Part shown: piece by piece, positions 13,440-13,970 of the stretch
Numbering within the stretch: the first letter of the stretch is position 1
Layout: each line of letters opens with the position of its first letter
Assembly: GCA_014858325.1 (NCBI GenBank)
Contig: RKCM01000165.1
Location: 1 to 13,970 of the forward strand
Length of the DNA: 13,970 bases
Source: Oscillospiraceae bacterium
GTDB taxonomy: Bacteria; Bacillota; Clostridia; Oscillospirales; Ruminococcaceae
Reading direction: 5' to 3'
Made by a program: the position numbers and the translations under genes
Notes under the pieces: generated by a model
Told to the model about the DNA's origin: nothing
The model's input: only the letters and a program-made list of their open reading frames with translations
Database searches by the model: none

Positions 13440-13970
13440 ATGCAACTGAAACCTGAAGAGATCTCTAAGATCATCCGTGCGCAGATCAAGCACTACGAGA
13501 ACGTCATCGAGCAGAGCGAGACGGGCACGGTCATCCTGGTGGGCGACGGCATCGCCCGGGCCAGCGGTCTGGAAAAGTGCATGGCGGGCGAGCTGCTCCA
13601 GTTTGAGAATGGCGAGTACGGCATGGCCCAGAACCTGGAGGAGAACACCGTCTCCATCGTTCTGCTGGGCTCCGACGTCGGCATCAAAGAGGGCAGCATC
13701 GTCAAGCGCACCGGCAAGGTCGTGTCCGTCCCCGTGGGCGACGCATTGATCGGCCGTGTCGTCAACGCGCTGGGCCAGCCCATCGACGGCGCAGGCCCCA
13801 TCGAGGCGGCAGAGTACCGCCCCATTGAGACCAAGGCCCCCGGCATCATCGAGCGCCAGCCCGTCAAGGAGCCCCTGCAGACCGGCATCAAGGCCATCGA
13901 CTCCATGATCCCCATCGGCCGCGGCCAGCGTGAGCTGATCATCGGCGACCGCCAGACCGGCAAGACCACC
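13440..13970 (+). CDS. atpA: ATP synthase subunit alpha, 5' part (partial)
   Basis: Non-catalytic nucleotide-binding subunit of F1. The first 177 codons are present and the gene runs off the right edge (about 500 residues expected). The N-terminal beta-barrel (about 25-95) has the GDGIARASGLEKCMAGELL pattern, followed by GRVVNALGQPIDG. The window ends in the Walker A motif GDRQTGKTT (169-177). The ribosome site is weak (GTGGTGAAG, about 8-16 nt before the ATG), so translation may lean on the preceding atpH. Confidence 0.96.
   Translation, partial: MQLKPEEISKIIRAQIKHYENVIEQSETGTVILVGDGIARASGLEKCMAGELLQFENGEYGMAQNLEENTVSIVLLGSDVGIKEGSIVKRTGKVVSVPVGDALIGRVVNALGQPIDGAGPIEAAEYRPIETKAPGIIERQPVKEPLQTGIKAIDSMIPIGRGQRELIIGDRQTGKTT

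Noticed and set aside
1..13970. CRISPR array, tRNA or rRNA genes, insertion sequences
   Set aside because: No regularly spaced direct repeats, no cloverleaf or rRNA-like segments and no transposase motifs were seen on reading both strands.

Overview
The window looks like chromosomal DNA of a GC-rich, anaerobic, gut-type Firmicute, most likely Oscillospiraceae/Ruminococcaceae (Faecalibacterium, Gemmiger or Subdoligranulum-like). The reasons are the glgB-glgC-glgD-glgA order with the Firmicute-specific GlgD, a G5/3D-domain cell-wall protein, purine-rich Shine-Dalgarno sites, SigA-type promoters in AT-rich gaps, and strong GC bias at third codon positions. The genus is an inference from gene content and style, not from a database search.

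Layout. Bases 1-178 hold the 3' end of a probable patatin-like phospholipase gene. Bases 201-684 hold a perfect-consensus promoter, an intrinsic terminator only about 10-15 nt past the expected start, a structured leader, a 67-aa single-TM protein and its terminator. Bases 687-1991 (minus strand) hold a compact phage-derived cassette: a baseplate/tail-fibre-like protein, an M15-family endolysin and a small holin, with no other phage genes. Bases 1992-2607 are non-coding and contain a long imperfect palindrome, a strong rightward promoter and a leader of tandem hairpins. Bases 2608-3666 encode a membrane-anchored DUF348/G5/3D protein, which ends in a strong terminator.

Bases 3883-10144 hold the glycogen synthesis operon. 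GlgC (ADP-glucose pyrophosphorylase) and the overlapping GlgD (catalytically degenerate partner) supply ADP-glucose, GlgA polymerises it, and GlgB adds the alpha-1,6 branches. GlgB carries an unusual 93-residue Lys/Ala/Pro-rich, histone-H1-like tail. An internal terminator-like hairpin sits between glgD and glgA, with no evident promoter after it.

Bases 10318-13970 hold the start of the F1Fo ATP synthase operon: atpZ-like, atpI, atpB (a), atpE (c), atpF (b), atpH (delta) and the 5' part of atpA (alpha). The operon has its own near-consensus promoter. Subunit c has two membrane carboxylates (E34 and E67) in the spacing of the two-carboxylate Na+-type rotor, so the enzyme may be Na+-coupled.

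All four well-formed promoters are followed, at or within about 15 nt of the predicted transcript start, by a stem-loop.
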